52,156 nt of DNA, taken from contig NZ_FCOJ02000055.1 of assembly GCF_001545035.1 (NCBI RefSeq), positions 1-52,156 of the forward strand, read 5' to 3'. Positions 35,817-45,974 of this stretch are shown here, in pieces; within the stretch, counting starts at the first letter, position 1; the number at the start of each line of letters is the position of its first letter. Source of the stretch: Caballeronia glebae. GTDB lineage: Bacteria; Pseudomonadota; Gammaproteobacteria; Burkholderiales; Burkholderiaceae. Both the position numbers and the translations under genes were made by a program. The notes below the pieces were generated by a model. That model was not told the DNA's origin. It saw only the letters and a list, made by a program, of their open reading frames with translations, and did not search any database.

Positions 35817-36004
35817 GACGATGCCGACACGAAATGCGGACGCCGCCGACACGAAAATCGCATGCATGCCTACAGCCTGCGGAACGCCGCTTTTTTATGA
35901 TTGATTACACCGGTAAGGCGAGATGTCAGTCAGATGTCCGTCAACCAGACACTGATGCGCGAACCCAATTCCTGTCACGCATTTCAACTCCAAGGGGAAT
36001 CCAC

Positions 36005-36139
36005 ATGACTCGACTCATCGCTCTACTTCTCATCGCCGGCACCGCGGCTCTCGCAGGTTGCAACACTGTTTCGGGAGCCGGCCAGGACATCTCGAAGGGC
36101 GGCCAGGCCATCTCGAACTCGGCGGAGGAGCACAAGTAA
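36005..36139 (+). CDS. Entericidin A/B-family lipoprotein
   Basis: The 44-aa small lipoprotein has signal peptide LIALLLIAGTAALAGC (C19) and a short mature part TVSGAGQDISKGGQAISNSAEEHK, as in entericidins. Family members are envelope peptides associated with stationary phase. AAGGGG lies upstream of the ATG and a strong terminator follows 88 bp later. A partner entericidin gene is not adjacent. Confidence 0.9.
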   Translation: MTRLIALLLIAGTAALAGCNTVSGAGQDISKGGQAISNSAEEHK

Positions 36140-36227
36140 CAAGTAACGCGCGAAGGCGCCGCGTGATCGCGGCATGATCGCGGCGTTCCCGCTCAGACGT
36201 TCCATAGCGTTGATGCAGTGCCCTGTC

Positions 36228-36261
36228 TTCCCGCCACGTTTCGCGTGGCGGGAATTTTTTT
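36228..36261 (+). terminator. Intrinsic terminator after entericidin gene
   Basis: The 11-bp stem TTCCCGCCACG / CGTGGCGGGAA with loop TTTCG is followed by seven T's. Confidence 0.9.
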
Positions 36262-36274
36262 ATGTCGTCGCCGA

Positions 36275-36307
36275 TTGCGCGACATTTGCGCGACATTTGC
36301 GCGACAT
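36275..36307. repeat. Three 11-bp direct repeats
   Basis: TTGCGCGACAT occurs three times in perfect tandem (36275, 36286, 36297) in the short space between two convergent terminators. Confidence 0.9.
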
Positions 36308-36310
36308 GCG

Positions 36311-36344
36311 AAAAAAGGCCCGGTCGATTCGTTCGGCCGGGCCT
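36311..36344 (-). terminator. Intrinsic terminator after DUF4397 gene
   Basis: On the minus strand the stem AGGCCCGG / CCGGGCCT with a 13-base loop is followed by a T-run (complement of 36311-36316). It ends the DUF4397 transcript. Confidence 0.85.
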
Positions 36345-36368
36345 CGCGTTGCGGAACGCGTCGTTACG

Positions 36369-37151
36369 TCATTGCGTGTCGGGCAGTTCGATCGCCGGCT
36401 GCTGCGTGTTGCCGCCCTGCGCGACCAGCACGCGAATCTTCTCCGGCACCAGTTGCGTGACCGCATTCCCCGAAGGCAGCGTCGTCACGAGCCAGTCCGC
36501 GTTGTTGCCGAGATCGAACGAGGCCGACGTATAGACCGTCGTCTTCGAGCCGGGCAGCGTCACGATCAACTGATACGTCCCGCCCGACACGTAGATCGAA
36601 TCCTGCGTCGTCGCGGGCACGGCGTTCTTGTAGGCGACGCCTGCCATCGTCGGGCTGACGGTCGAGATGTTCGTGCCCGGTGCGACGAGATAGATGTCGA
36701 GGTTCGGCGCATTCGTCGACGCGTTGAACGCCCGCACCCGCGCGCTGCTCGATAGCAGGCCCTTGTCGAACGGGTCGTCGATCACCGCGATCGACGGCAG
36801 GAAGCCCGCGTCCGGCAGCGCAATCACCGTGTATTCGTGCCCTTTCGCCGCGTTCGTGATGCTCGTATCGGTGGCGAGCTGGGTCGTCGTGTTGACGGCC
36901 GCATAGGAGAAGTTGTGCTGGCCCGTGTCGATGTTCGCGAAGTTCGTCACTGCCTTGTAGGCGAGATTCGGCTGCAGGATCTTGGCGTTGTCGTAGAAGT
37001 CGACGTTCGGGCCGCTCGGAATCGCGTGAACGAAATGAACCTGCGGCTGAGTGACGCCGATTTCCTTGCCGACGTCGTCGGAACTTCCGCCGCAAGCGGA
37101 GAGCAAAGCGGCGACAGCGGCAAGCGCGGCAGCGGTGCGGATGAGCTTCAT
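36369..37151 (-). CDS. DUF4397 lipoprotein (260 aa)
   Basis: The 260-aa protein has signal peptide ALAAVAALLSAC with lipidated C20. One or two beta-sandwich DUF4397 modules follow, with the pattern VHFVHAIPSGPNVDFY in the first half and VRAFNASTNAPNLDIYL in the second. DUF4397 modules are extracellular beta domains; their role here is unknown. The ATG at 37151 was chosen because the signal peptide starts there; the frame extending to 37235 is not conserved. It has its own terminator. Confidence 0.88.
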   Translation of the reverse strand: MKLIRTAAALAAVAALLSACGGSSDDVGKEIGVTQPQVHFVHAIPSGPNVDFYDNAKILQPNLAYKAVTNFANIDTGQHNFSYAAVNTTTQLATDTSITNAAKGHEYTVIALPDAGFLPSIAVIDDPFDKGLLSSSARVRAFNASTNAPNLDIYLVAPGTNISTVSPTMAGVAYKNAVPATTQDSIYVSGGTYQLIVTLPGSKTTVYTSASFDLGNNADWLVTTLPSGNAVTQLVPEKIRVLVAQGGNTQQPAIELPDTQ

Positions 37152-37496
37152 GGTTCCACCTTTCCTTGTTTTGATTTGATCGACCACATCGTCATCCGGG
37201 TCCGGACGATCAGGCGTCCGCAGGACTTTGCGCACTCGCTCGCCGGCCCCGATTCGGGTTTCCCTCTTGCCAGATCGACCGGCGCCGGAGCGCCGCCGAA
37301 GTGGCGTCTGCGTTCAGCAATGAGCATGCCCCGAGACGGTGCGGCAAAGCCGTGCGCCGGCCGGTGAGCCTTATGCAGCAAGGGTTTCGAATTCGTTAGA
37401 GGAAATGCTCTGGAGCGGAGGAACGCATTCGCCAAGCTGCATCAATCGATGCAACATAGCGGCCAAACGCGAAGTGGTTTTACAAGGAAGGAACGT
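37152..37496. other. Intergenic region upstream of DUF4397 gene
   Basis: No gene is evident. I see one short inverted repeat, TGCATC-AATC-GATGCA (37438-37453), and no clear promoter. The left part is the leader and control region of the DUF4397 gene; the right edge is the 3-prime end of the DMT exporter gene. Confidence 0.4.
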
Positions 37497-38438
37497 TCAG
37501 AGTCGCCCGCGCCGCTGCTGATCGAACCAGAAGGAAAGCCCGACGGACAACAGAATCACGACCGTCGCGATGACGGTCCACCGCGTGACGATTTCGCCGA
37601 GCAGCGCGGCGCCGAGCATCACCGCGACGAGCGGATTCACATAGAGACAACTCGTCGCGACAATCGTGCTCGTATTGCGGATCAGGAAGTTGTACGCGAT
37701 ATACGCGGCCATCGAGCCGATCACGACGAGATACAGAAACGAAAATCCCGCGCCGACGCCGACATGCGCGAGCCGCTCACCCGACGCGAGCGCGATGGCC
37801 GTCGCGATCAATCCGCCCAGCCCGATTTGCAGCGCCGTCGACATCAGCAGATCGGAAGGCTGCGGCAGGCGCGTCGCCAGATGCGCGCCGCCCGCCCAAA
37901 AGATCGCGGCGCACAGAATCGCCAGCGTGCCGACCGTGGAACTCGGCGAAGGATCGCCGTGATTCAGCAATACGATTCCGACCAATCCGAGCGCCACCGC
38001 CAGCCACTCGCCCTTCGCGACGCTACGGCCACTAAGCGCGGTAAAGATGGTCGCGAAGAGCGGCACCGTGGCGACCATCACGGCGGCCGTGCCGGTTCCC
38101 ACCGTGCGCATGCCGTAGGCCATCATTCCGCTCGACAGGCCTTCCAGCAACGTGCCGACGATCGCCGCATTGCGCACTTCGCGCGCGCTGGGCCACGCCG
38201 CCTTGCGATGCACCGCGATCGCGAATACCCCGATGCCGGCGAACAGATTGCGCAAACCGCCGAGCATGAGCGGCGGAAACGAATCGAGCGCGAGATGGAT
38301 CCCGAGATAGGTCGATCCCCAAACGAGATAAACGACCGTGAGCGCAAGCGCGACCTGCCCTTTGAAGGAGCGCGGCGCGCGAAACGGAAAACGGTCGGGA
38401 AAACTGAACGGCAGGCGCGGCGGCCGAAGAGCGGACAT
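37497..38438 (-). CDS. DMT-superfamily EamA exporter (YedA-like)
   Basis: This inner-membrane transporter has 313 aa, ten predicted helices and two EamA repeats. Signatures are VVYLVWGSTYLGIHLALDSFPP and LRNLFAG in the first half, and CAAIFWAGGAHLATRLP and LVAVMLGAALLGE in the second. Such proteins export amino acids or other metabolites; substrate not predictable. It diverges from the thiC riboswitch region, 245 bp apart. Confidence 0.88.
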   Translation of the reverse strand: MSALRPPRLPFSFPDRFPFRAPRSFKGQVALALTVVYLVWGSTYLGIHLALDSFPPLMLGGLRNLFAGIGVFAIAVHRKAAWPSAREVRNAAIVGTLLEGLSSGMMAYGMRTVGTGTAAVMVATVPLFATIFTALSGRSVAKGEWLAVALGLVGIVLLNHGDPSPSSTVGTLAILCAAIFWAGGAHLATRLPQPSDLLMSTALQIGLGGLIATAIALASGERLAHVGVGAGFSFLYLVVIGSMAAYIAYNFLIRNTSTIVATSCLYVNPLVAVMLGAALLGEIVTRWTVIATVVILLSVGLSFWFDQQRRGRL

Positions 38439-38683
38439 GCATCACTCCGCGACGGCTGCGCGCCGGACGACTGCGGGAACGAACGGGAGACACGCTGCGG
38501 CAGAAACCAGACTGAACGACATGACGAAACTGAAGAGTGCGATTGGCGCGAAGGAGAACCGCGCGACTCCGGGAAAACCCGGAAATCCGCGGCGCCCGAC
38601 ATTATGCAGTAAGCGCACAACGCGGCCGCACAACTTTTCGAATGGTTGCCAAGACGCCACGCCGCGGTGTAACGTGTCGGCTG

Positions 38684-38812
38684 CTAACGCGGGGGTCCTG
38701 CGTTGCACATCGCGGTTTCGCTCGGTTTCATCGACGAAATCGCTTCGTGTGGCGTGGGTGAGAAATACCCTTTGAACCTGATCTGGATAATGCCAGCGCA
38801 GGGAAGCGTTCG
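38684..38812 (+). promoter_or_regulatory. TPP riboswitch (thi-box) of thiC
   Basis: Conserved parts are a first stem starting AACGCGGGGGTCC, GGGTGAGAAATACCC in the pyrimidine-sensing arm, and TTTGAACCTGATCTGGATAATGCCAGCGCAGGGAAGC. It lies about 160 bases before thiC. Thiamine pyrophosphate binding would lower thiC expression, probably by blocking translation or by termination. Confidence 0.93.
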
Positions 38813-38969
38813 GGTTCTACGGCATGCAGCATCCACGCCACTTCAACCGAACCCGTACCTTTCCGTCTCGTTCTTCCCTGTTTAGCTCCTGAATCAGCCG
38901 AGCTCGGCGACGTTCGTTCGCAGTTCGTCGAGCGCGGCAAATAAACCATCCCTACAGGAGAGACAGCAC

Positions 38970-40901
<1,932 letters not shown>

Positions 40902-40919
40902 TGCTTTTGCCGCGCTGAC

Positions 40920-40961
40920 AACGGCCTGTCGCACGACGCGTGCGACAGGCCGTTTTTTTGG
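40920..40961 (+). terminator. Intrinsic terminator after thiC
   Basis: A 15-bp stem (arm AACGGCCTGTCGCAC, loop GACGC) is followed by T7, about 20 bases past the thiC stop. Confidence 0.92.
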
Positions 40962-41169
40962 GTGGTAACGGGCGCAAAGCCTTGTCGCACCTGATCGAAC
41001 GGCTCATATGACGATTCGGGCATCTTTTCTGCTGAGCGAGTGAACGAACCGGCGAAAAAACGTGACGGCCACTTTGTTTCTCGGTCGACGCCGAAACGGT
41101 CGCGCCGCGCCTTCAGGATGGCGGCCGAACCGCAGCCGATTCATCTCATCATCGAACTGGAGAGTCGAC

Positions 41170-41382
41170 ATGAAAAACATCAAAGAGATCGGCGCCGCTG
41201 CAATGGTCGTTGCGTTTCTAGGAGGCTTGACCGCTTGCGGCGACATGACCACGCGTCAACGGGACACCGCTATCGGCGCCGGCGTGGGCGCGGCGGGCGG
41301 CGCGGTGATCGGCGGCAGCGCGCTTTCGACGCTGGGCGGCGCTGCGGTCGGCGGTGTCATCGGCAATCAGGTCGGCAAGTAG
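41170..41382 (+). CDS. Glycine-zipper lipoprotein, OsmB-like (70 aa)
   Basis: The 70-aa protein has signal peptide VVAFLGGLTAC (lipidated C23) and a mature part with a Gly-rich membrane hairpin (GAGVGAAGGAVIGG and GGAAVGGVIGNQVGK), as in OsmB-type proteins. AACTGGAGAGTCGAC precedes the ATG at 41170; the frame upstream to 41062 lacks a conserved start. It is probably an osmotic or envelope stress lipoprotein; this is inferred from the family. Confidence 0.83.
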   Translation: MKNIKEIGAAAMVVAFLGGLTACGDMTTRQRDTAIGAGVGAAGGAVIGGSALSTLGGAAVGGVIGNQVGK

Positions 41383-41586
41383 CGGAAGCCGCGTTTGAGC
41401 GACGAAATGGACGCGATTCGCCGCCATAAACAACGCCTTGTTTCATCCTTGTTACATAAAGGCGCGTCGTAATGCTTTGTGACATGACGCCGCGCGTCTC
41501 TGTGCTGCCGTTCGACTAAGCTGCTTCTTAACGGGCCAATCTCATTCGATCCGAAGCCCGCAAGTCGTAACGCAAGGAGCAGCATC

Positions 41587-42156
41587 ATGATTTCCGCCCG
41601 CAGCATTCCCGGACCCCGGATGGCCGCCGCAGCGCTCGCCGCCGGGCTTCTTCTCAGCGGGTGCTACTACCCTTACGGGTATCCGGCGTATCCGCCTTAT
41701 CCGCCGGCTTATCAGCCCGCGCCGGTCGTCGGCACGACCTACACTCAGCGCCAATTTTCGTTGCCTGCGTCCGGCACGGCGGCCACGGCCACGTCGTCCG
41801 CGACATTGCCGCCGCAGTACGAGTACGCGGTCGGCACGCCTTATTCCGACTACTACCAGACGTATCCGTATCCCTATCCCTATTACCCGCCGTATGCGGC
41901 TTATCCGTACTACGGCTATCCGGCCAATTATGGCTACGGATACGGATACGGCTATCCGGCCGTGTCTTTCAGCTTCGGTTATTGGGGCGGCGGCGGAGGT
42001 TGCTGCTGGGGCCACGGCGGCGGCTGGCATGGCGGCGGTGGAGGCTGGCATGGTGGTGGCGGCGGCTGGCATGGTGGCGGCGGTTGGCACGGTGGTGGCG
42101 GGGGTGGCAACAACTGGCATGGCGGTGGCGGTGGTGGCGGCGGTCGCGGTCATTGA
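41587..42156 (+). CDS. Tyr/Gly/His-rich putative lipoprotein (189 aa)
   Basis: The signal peptide AAALAAGLLLSGC gives lipidated C26. The mature protein has three zones: Tyr/Pro-rich (YPYGYPAYPPYPPAY and later YPYPYPYYPPYAAY), a short Ser/Thr/Ala region, and a Gly-rich C-terminus with five GWHGGGG-like units and a CCWGHGGG segment. His and Cys density suggest metal binding, but no known family assigns it. Composition alone can mislead, so the function is unknown. AAGGAG lies about 8 bases before the ATG. Confidence 0.8.
   Translation: MISARSIPGPRMAAAALAAGLLLSGCYYPYGYPAYPPYPPAYQPAPVVGTTYTQRQFSLPASGTAATATSSATLPPQYEYAVGTPYSDYYQTYPYPYPYYPPYAAYPYYGYPANYGYGYGYGYPAVSFSFGYWGGGGGCCWGHGGGWHGGGGGWHGGGGGWHGGGGWHGGGGGGNNWHGGGGGGGGRGH
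42017..42150 (+). repeat. GWHGGGG-encoding tandem repeat
   Basis: A run of GGCTGGCATGG-type units encodes repeated GWHGGGG(G) and NNWHGGGGGGGG. The codons vary between units (ggc/ggt/gga), so the repeat is old enough to have drifted or is selected at the protein level. Confidence 0.85.
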
Positions 42157-42325
42157 ACGTCATGCCGCGATACGCAAAATGAGACGAAAAGCGATTTGAC
42201 GCGCCGCCGCGTAACACTGCTGCAACACTTTCTCGTCGACACGGGCATGTGAACGCGAATCGCCCGACCGTGCGGCAGCGCACTTTCCTTATCCGACAAG
42301 GCTTAGGCACTATTCGCCAGATGAT

Positions 42326-42341
42326 TGGCACGATTTTGGCT
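42326..42341 (+). promoter_or_regulatory. Sigma-54-like promoter upstream of a 42-aa ORF
   Basis: The sequence TGGCACG-ATTT-TGGCT matches TGGCACG-N4-TTGCW at all but one base, with correct GG/GC spacing. It is 106 bases before the small ORF. No NtrC-type sites are obvious nearby, so confidence is limited. Confidence 0.45.
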
Positions 42342-42446
42342 ACATAGATTCCCTGCATCGAGCCGCAACCGCGATTGAGCATCACGAAGTTCGCGACGCG
42401 GCATCGGCGCACCTTCAGCGCATTTTTCCGTATCGGGGGATCGGAC

Positions 42447-42575
42447 ATGATGGCCTTTGTGTTTTTTCTGCTGTGGATGCTCGCCTCGCTCGGCCTGTTG
42501 ACCGTGTGGGTCTTCCGCCAGTCGCCACCGGCCGGCCGCGACGACCGCGCGCCGAGCGTGGCCGCCGAGGGCTGA
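42447..42575 (+). CDS. Small membrane protein (42 aa)
   Basis: The 42-aa protein has one N-terminal membrane helix (FVFFLLWMLASLGLLTVWVF) and a soluble Arg/Pro-rich tail. GGGGGA precedes the ATG at 42447 by about 6 bases. It does not match a family I know. It lies 257 bp before lldP and 290 bp after the Gly-rich lipoprotein. Confidence 0.55.
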   Translation: MMAFVFFLLWMLASLGLLTVWVFRQSPPAGRDDRAPSVAAEG

Positions 42576-42684
42576 AGAAGCTCGTCCGCCTTTCTCCGTC
42601 TGCATCGACGACGCGCCCGCAAGCGGCGCGTCCCTTCGCGCGCAAGGGCTTACGCCACTGCCGCAATGCGCGGGCATTCACGCC

Positions 42685-42712
42685 TTGACGCACGCCGTTC
42701 GCGCCCTATTCT
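42685..42712 (+). promoter_or_regulatory. Sigma-70 promoter of lldP
   Basis: TTGACG (42685-42690), a 16-base spacer and TATTCT (42707-42712) give a transcript with about 114 bases of leader before the lldP ATG. Confidence 0.6.
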
Positions 42713-42832
42713 TAGTGAGCGCGTTATGCGGTTGCTTAAGCCGGCGGCCGCCTGCTGACGAACATCGAACTCCACGCGCATCGCGGCTTCGCCTCGCGCC
42801 GCTTCGGCTCACCACAAATCGAAGGAGACCCG

Positions 42833-44434
42833 ATGTTCCACCAGCTGCTCACTCCGATCGCCAATTCCCTGTTCGCGTCCTTCATCGTTGCCGCGCTGCC
42901 GATCATCCTCGTGCTCGTGCTGCTCGGCTGGGCGCGCCGCCCCGCGTGGCAGGCGTCGCTCGCGGGGCTGGTTCTCGCGCTCGTCATCGCCGTGGCGGGC
43001 TGGCATTTTCCGGTCGGGCTCGCGCTCGATTCGATCGCGGCCGGGGCCGTGTTCGCGCTATGGCCCGTCATGTGGATCGTCTTCGCCGCGATCCTGCTCT
43101 ACAACGTCGCGCAGCGCTCGGGGCGCTTCGAGGCGTTTCGCCAGTGGATGGTCGATAACCTGCCGAACGACCGGCGCATCGTGCTCGTGGTGATCGGCTT
43201 TTCGTTCGGCGCGCTGCTCGAAGGAATCTCGGGCTTCGGCACGCCGATAGCGATCACGAGTTCGCTGCTGATCCTGCTCGGCTTCCCGACGCTCGAAGCG
43301 CTCACGTTCACGCTGATCTTCAACACGGCGCCGGTCGCGTTCGGCGCGCTCGGCGTGCCGATCACCGTGCTCGGCGCCGTCACGCACCTGCCGACCGATG
43401 CGCTCGCGAAAATGGTCGGACGCCAGTTGCCGTTCTTCGCGCTCTTCCTGCCCTTCTATGTGATCGGTATCTACGCGGGCTTTCGCAACATGATGCGCAT
43501 CTGGCCTGTGCTGCTCGTCTCGGGCGGCGCGTTCGCACTGACGCAGTTCGTGACGTCGAACTACATCAGCTATGCGCTGACCGACGTGCTTTCGTCGCTC
43601 GTCTCGTTGATTCTCACGATCGCGTTCCTGCGCGTATGGAAGCCCGTCGCGGACGAGCGCTTCGCCGTCAACGTCGAGCGCATCGGCGCCGAGCGTTCGG
43701 CGATTCCGGGCGGCCAGGGCTGGCTGCCGTGGATCGTGGTGTCGGTGGTCGTGATCGTGTGGACGGTGCTCAAGATCTTCCTGATCGGCGACGTGAAAGT
43801 CGCGTGGCCGGGCCTCGACAAGGCCGTCTACATCACGCTCTACAACCAGCCCTACGGCGCGATCTGGGACTTCCAGCCGCTCGCGACCGGCACGGCGATT
43901 CTGGTGGCGTCGATCATCACCGCGCTCATCGTGAAGCTGCCCGCGCGCGAGTACGGCGCGGCGATCGTCGATACCTGGGTGCAAACGCGCATCGCCATTC
44001 TCACGGTGGCGACGATCGTCGGCCTCGCGTATCTGATGAACTACTCGGGCATGAACTACACGCTGGGTCTGGGCGTGGCGTCGGTCGGTCCGTTCTTCCC
44101 GCTCGTGTCCGCGTTCCTCGGCTGGGTGGCGGTGTTTCTCTCCGGCAGCGACACGTCGGGCAACGCGCTCTTCGGCAATCTGCAGGTGGTCGCGGCGAAT
44201 CAGCTCAACCTCAATCCCGTGCTGATGGCGGCGACCAATTCCTCGGGCGGCGTGATGGGCAAGATGATCTCGCCGCAAAACATCTCGACCGGCGTCGCGA
44301 CGACCGAACTGAAAGGCAAGGAAGGGCTCGTGTTCGCGCGCACCTTCAAGCATTCGATCCTGCTCACGATTCTGCTCGGCGTGCTCGTGTGGCTGCAGCA
44401 GAACGTGCTGACGTGGATGATCCCGCCGCATTGA
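42833..44434 (+). CDS. lldP: L-lactate permease LldP
   Basis: LldP is a proton-coupled lactate/glycolate permease. The 533-aa protein has at least 12 helices; family motifs are GISGFGTPIAITSSLL, FNTAPVAFGALGVPI, SGSDTSGNALFGNLQ and TNSSGGVMGKMISPQNI. AAGGAGACCCG precedes the ATG. It is alone here: no lactate dehydrogenase gene is adjacent. Confidence 0.95.
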   Translation: MFHQLLTPIANSLFASFIVAALPIILVLVLLGWARRPAWQASLAGLVLALVIAVAGWHFPVGLALDSIAAGAVFALWPVMWIVFAAILLYNVAQRSGRFEAFRQWMVDNLPNDRRIVLVVIGFSFGALLEGISGFGTPIAITSSLLILLGFPTLEALTFTLIFNTAPVAFGALGVPITVLGAVTHLPTDALAKMVGRQLPFFALFLPFYVIGIYAGFRNMMRIWPVLLVSGGAFALTQFVTSNYISYALTDVLSSLVSLILTIAFLRVWKPVADERFAVNVERIGAERSAIPGGQGWLPWIVVSVVVIVWTVLKIFLIGDVKVAWPGLDKAVYITLYNQPYGAIWDFQPLATGTAILVASIITALIVKLPAREYGAAIVDTWVQTRIAILTVATIVGLAYLMNYSGMNYTLGLGVASVGPFFPLVSAFLGWVAVFLSGSDTSGNALFGNLQVVAANQLNLNPVLMAATNSSGGVMGKMISPQNISTGVATTELKGKEGLVFARTFKHSILLTILLGVLVWLQQNVLTWMIPPH

Positions 44435-44555
44435 CCGCGCGGCTTTCTCCCGCCGTTCTCCCGCTTCTTGCGCTTTCGTTCGGCGGGCGCATTTTGGTGT
44501 GAACACGGTGCTAACATGCGCGGACTTTCGATGAACCTCCCGAAGTCCGCCCGCC

Positions 44556-45488
44556 ATGTCCCCCGCCAACTTGTTGCAACTGATCGTGCTCGCCGCCCTG
44601 TGGGGCGCGTCGTTTCTCTTCATCCGCGTCGGCGTCGCCGAGTTCGGCGTGGCGCCGCTAATGGCCTTGCGCGTGAGCATCGGCGCCGTGTTCCTGGTCG
44701 CGATGCTGCTCTCCCGCCGCCCGCTCGCCGCCACCCTCGCGACGCTGCGCGCGCGCTGGCTCCCGTTGCTCGCGGTGGGCATTCTCAACTCGGCCGCGCC
44801 CTTCTGCCTCTTCGCGTATGCCGAACTGACACTGTCCGCCGGCGCCACGTCGGTCATCAACGCGACGACCCCGCTTTTCGGCGCGCTCGTCGCCTTCATT
44901 TGGCTCAAGGACCGTCTGACGACCGCGCGCACGATCGGCATGGCGATCGGCTTCGCGGGCGTGCTCGTACTCGTGTGGAACCAGATCGCACCGGAGCACG
45001 GCGCGCAAGACGCCGCGCTGCCCGTGCAAGGCATGCTCGCGGCGGCCGCGGCGCTCGCGGCATCGGCGCTTTACGGTGTCGCGGGCAACTTCGCGAAAAA
45101 GTACCTGATGGACGTCGACGCGATGACCAACGCGGCCGGCAGCATGATTGGCGCGACGCTCACGCTCGCGCCGATCGCGATCTTCACGTGGCCGTCCGCG
45201 CCGGTTTCCGCGCACGCGTGGGGCGCGGTGCTCGCGCTCGGCATCGCCTGCACGGGCATCGCGTATTTCATCTATTTCCATCTGGTCGCGGTCGCCGGCC
45301 CCGCGCGCGCGATGACCGTCACTTTCGTGATTCCGCTCTTCGGCATTCTGTGGGGCGCGCTCTTTCTCGGCGAGCACGTCTCGCTCGTCATGATCGCGGG
45401 CTGCGCGATCGTGCTCGCGGGCACCGCGCTCGCGACGGGCGTCGTGAAACGCATGCCGTTCGCGGGGCGGCGCAAGCTCGCGCGATGA
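44556..45488 (+). CDS. DMT-superfamily EamA exporter
   Basis: The 310-aa transporter has ten helices and two EamA repeats; signatures are VLAALWGASFLFIRVG, SVINATTPLFGALVAFIWLKDRL and FVIPLFGILWGALFLGE. Substrate unknown. It starts 121 bp after lldP on the same strand and converges with arfB. It is not close in sequence to the YedA-like exporter at 37497-38438. Confidence 0.88.
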   Translation: MSPANLLQLIVLAALWGASFLFIRVGVAEFGVAPLMALRVSIGAVFLVAMLLSRRPLAATLATLRARWLPLLAVGILNSAAPFCLFAYAELTLSAGATSVINATTPLFGALVAFIWLKDRLTTARTIGMAIGFAGVLVLVWNQIAPEHGAQDAALPVQGMLAAAAALAASALYGVAGNFAKKYLMDVDAMTNAAGSMIGATLTLAPIAIFTWPSAPVSAHAWGAVLALGIACTGIAYFIYFHLVAVAGPARAMTVTFVIPLFGILWGALFLGEHVSLVMIAGCAIVLAGTALATGVVKRMPFAGRRKLAR

Positions 45489-45511
45489 ACGTCGCGTGAT
45501 CGAAAAGTAGC

Positions 45512-45925
45512 CTATTCTCCGCGCACCGGCCCTCGCCCCGCCTTGATCGCGCCGCGCTTCACCTTGCCTTCGACGCGGCGCGTCTGCGATGCGCGCGTCG
45601 GCTTGGTCGCGATGCGCTTGCGACGCGTGATCGACACGCTATGGATCAGCTCGTCGAGCCGCGCGAGCGCCGCGGCGCGATTCATGTCCTGCGTGCGATG
45701 CTGCTGCGCCTTGATGACGATCACGCCGTCGCGCGTGACGCGGCTGTCGGCGAGCGCGAGCAAACGCGCCTTGATGTGCTCCGGCAACGACGACGCGCGG
45801 ATGTCGAAACGCAGATGGATCGCGCTCGACACCTTGTTGACGTTCTGACCGCCCGCGCCTTGCGCGCGCACGGCCGTCAGCTCGATTTCATTGGGCGGCA
45901 CGGCGAGGCTGTCGGTGATGCTCAT
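45512..45925 (-). CDS. arfB: Peptidyl-tRNA hydrolase ArfB (YaeJ)
   Basis: ArfB is a release-factor-like hydrolase that rescues stalled ribosomes. The 137-aa protein has the catalytic GGQ at 25-27 (AQGAGGQNVNKV) and a basic C-terminal tail (KPTRASQTRRVEGKVKRGAIKAGRG) that enters the mRNA channel. It lacks codon-recognition domains. It lies about 50 bp downstream of recD on the same strand and may be cotranscribed with it. Confidence 0.93.
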   Translation of the reverse strand: MSITDSLAVPPNEIELTAVRAQGAGGQNVNKVSSAIHLRFDIRASSLPEHIKARLLALADSRVTRDGVIVIKAQQHRTQDMNRAAALARLDELIHSVSITRRKRIATKPTRASQTRRVEGKVKRGAIKAGRGPVRGE

Positions 45926-45974
45926 CGGTCGGCTCCTTTATCGGCCTTTTTGATACGCACTTCGCGCGCTCCGT

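Noticed and set aside
43058..45034. 658-aa minus-strand open frame over lldP and the DMT gene
   Set aside because: Spans two genuine plus-strand genes with recognisable membrane motifs; composition is Arg/His/Asp-rich only.
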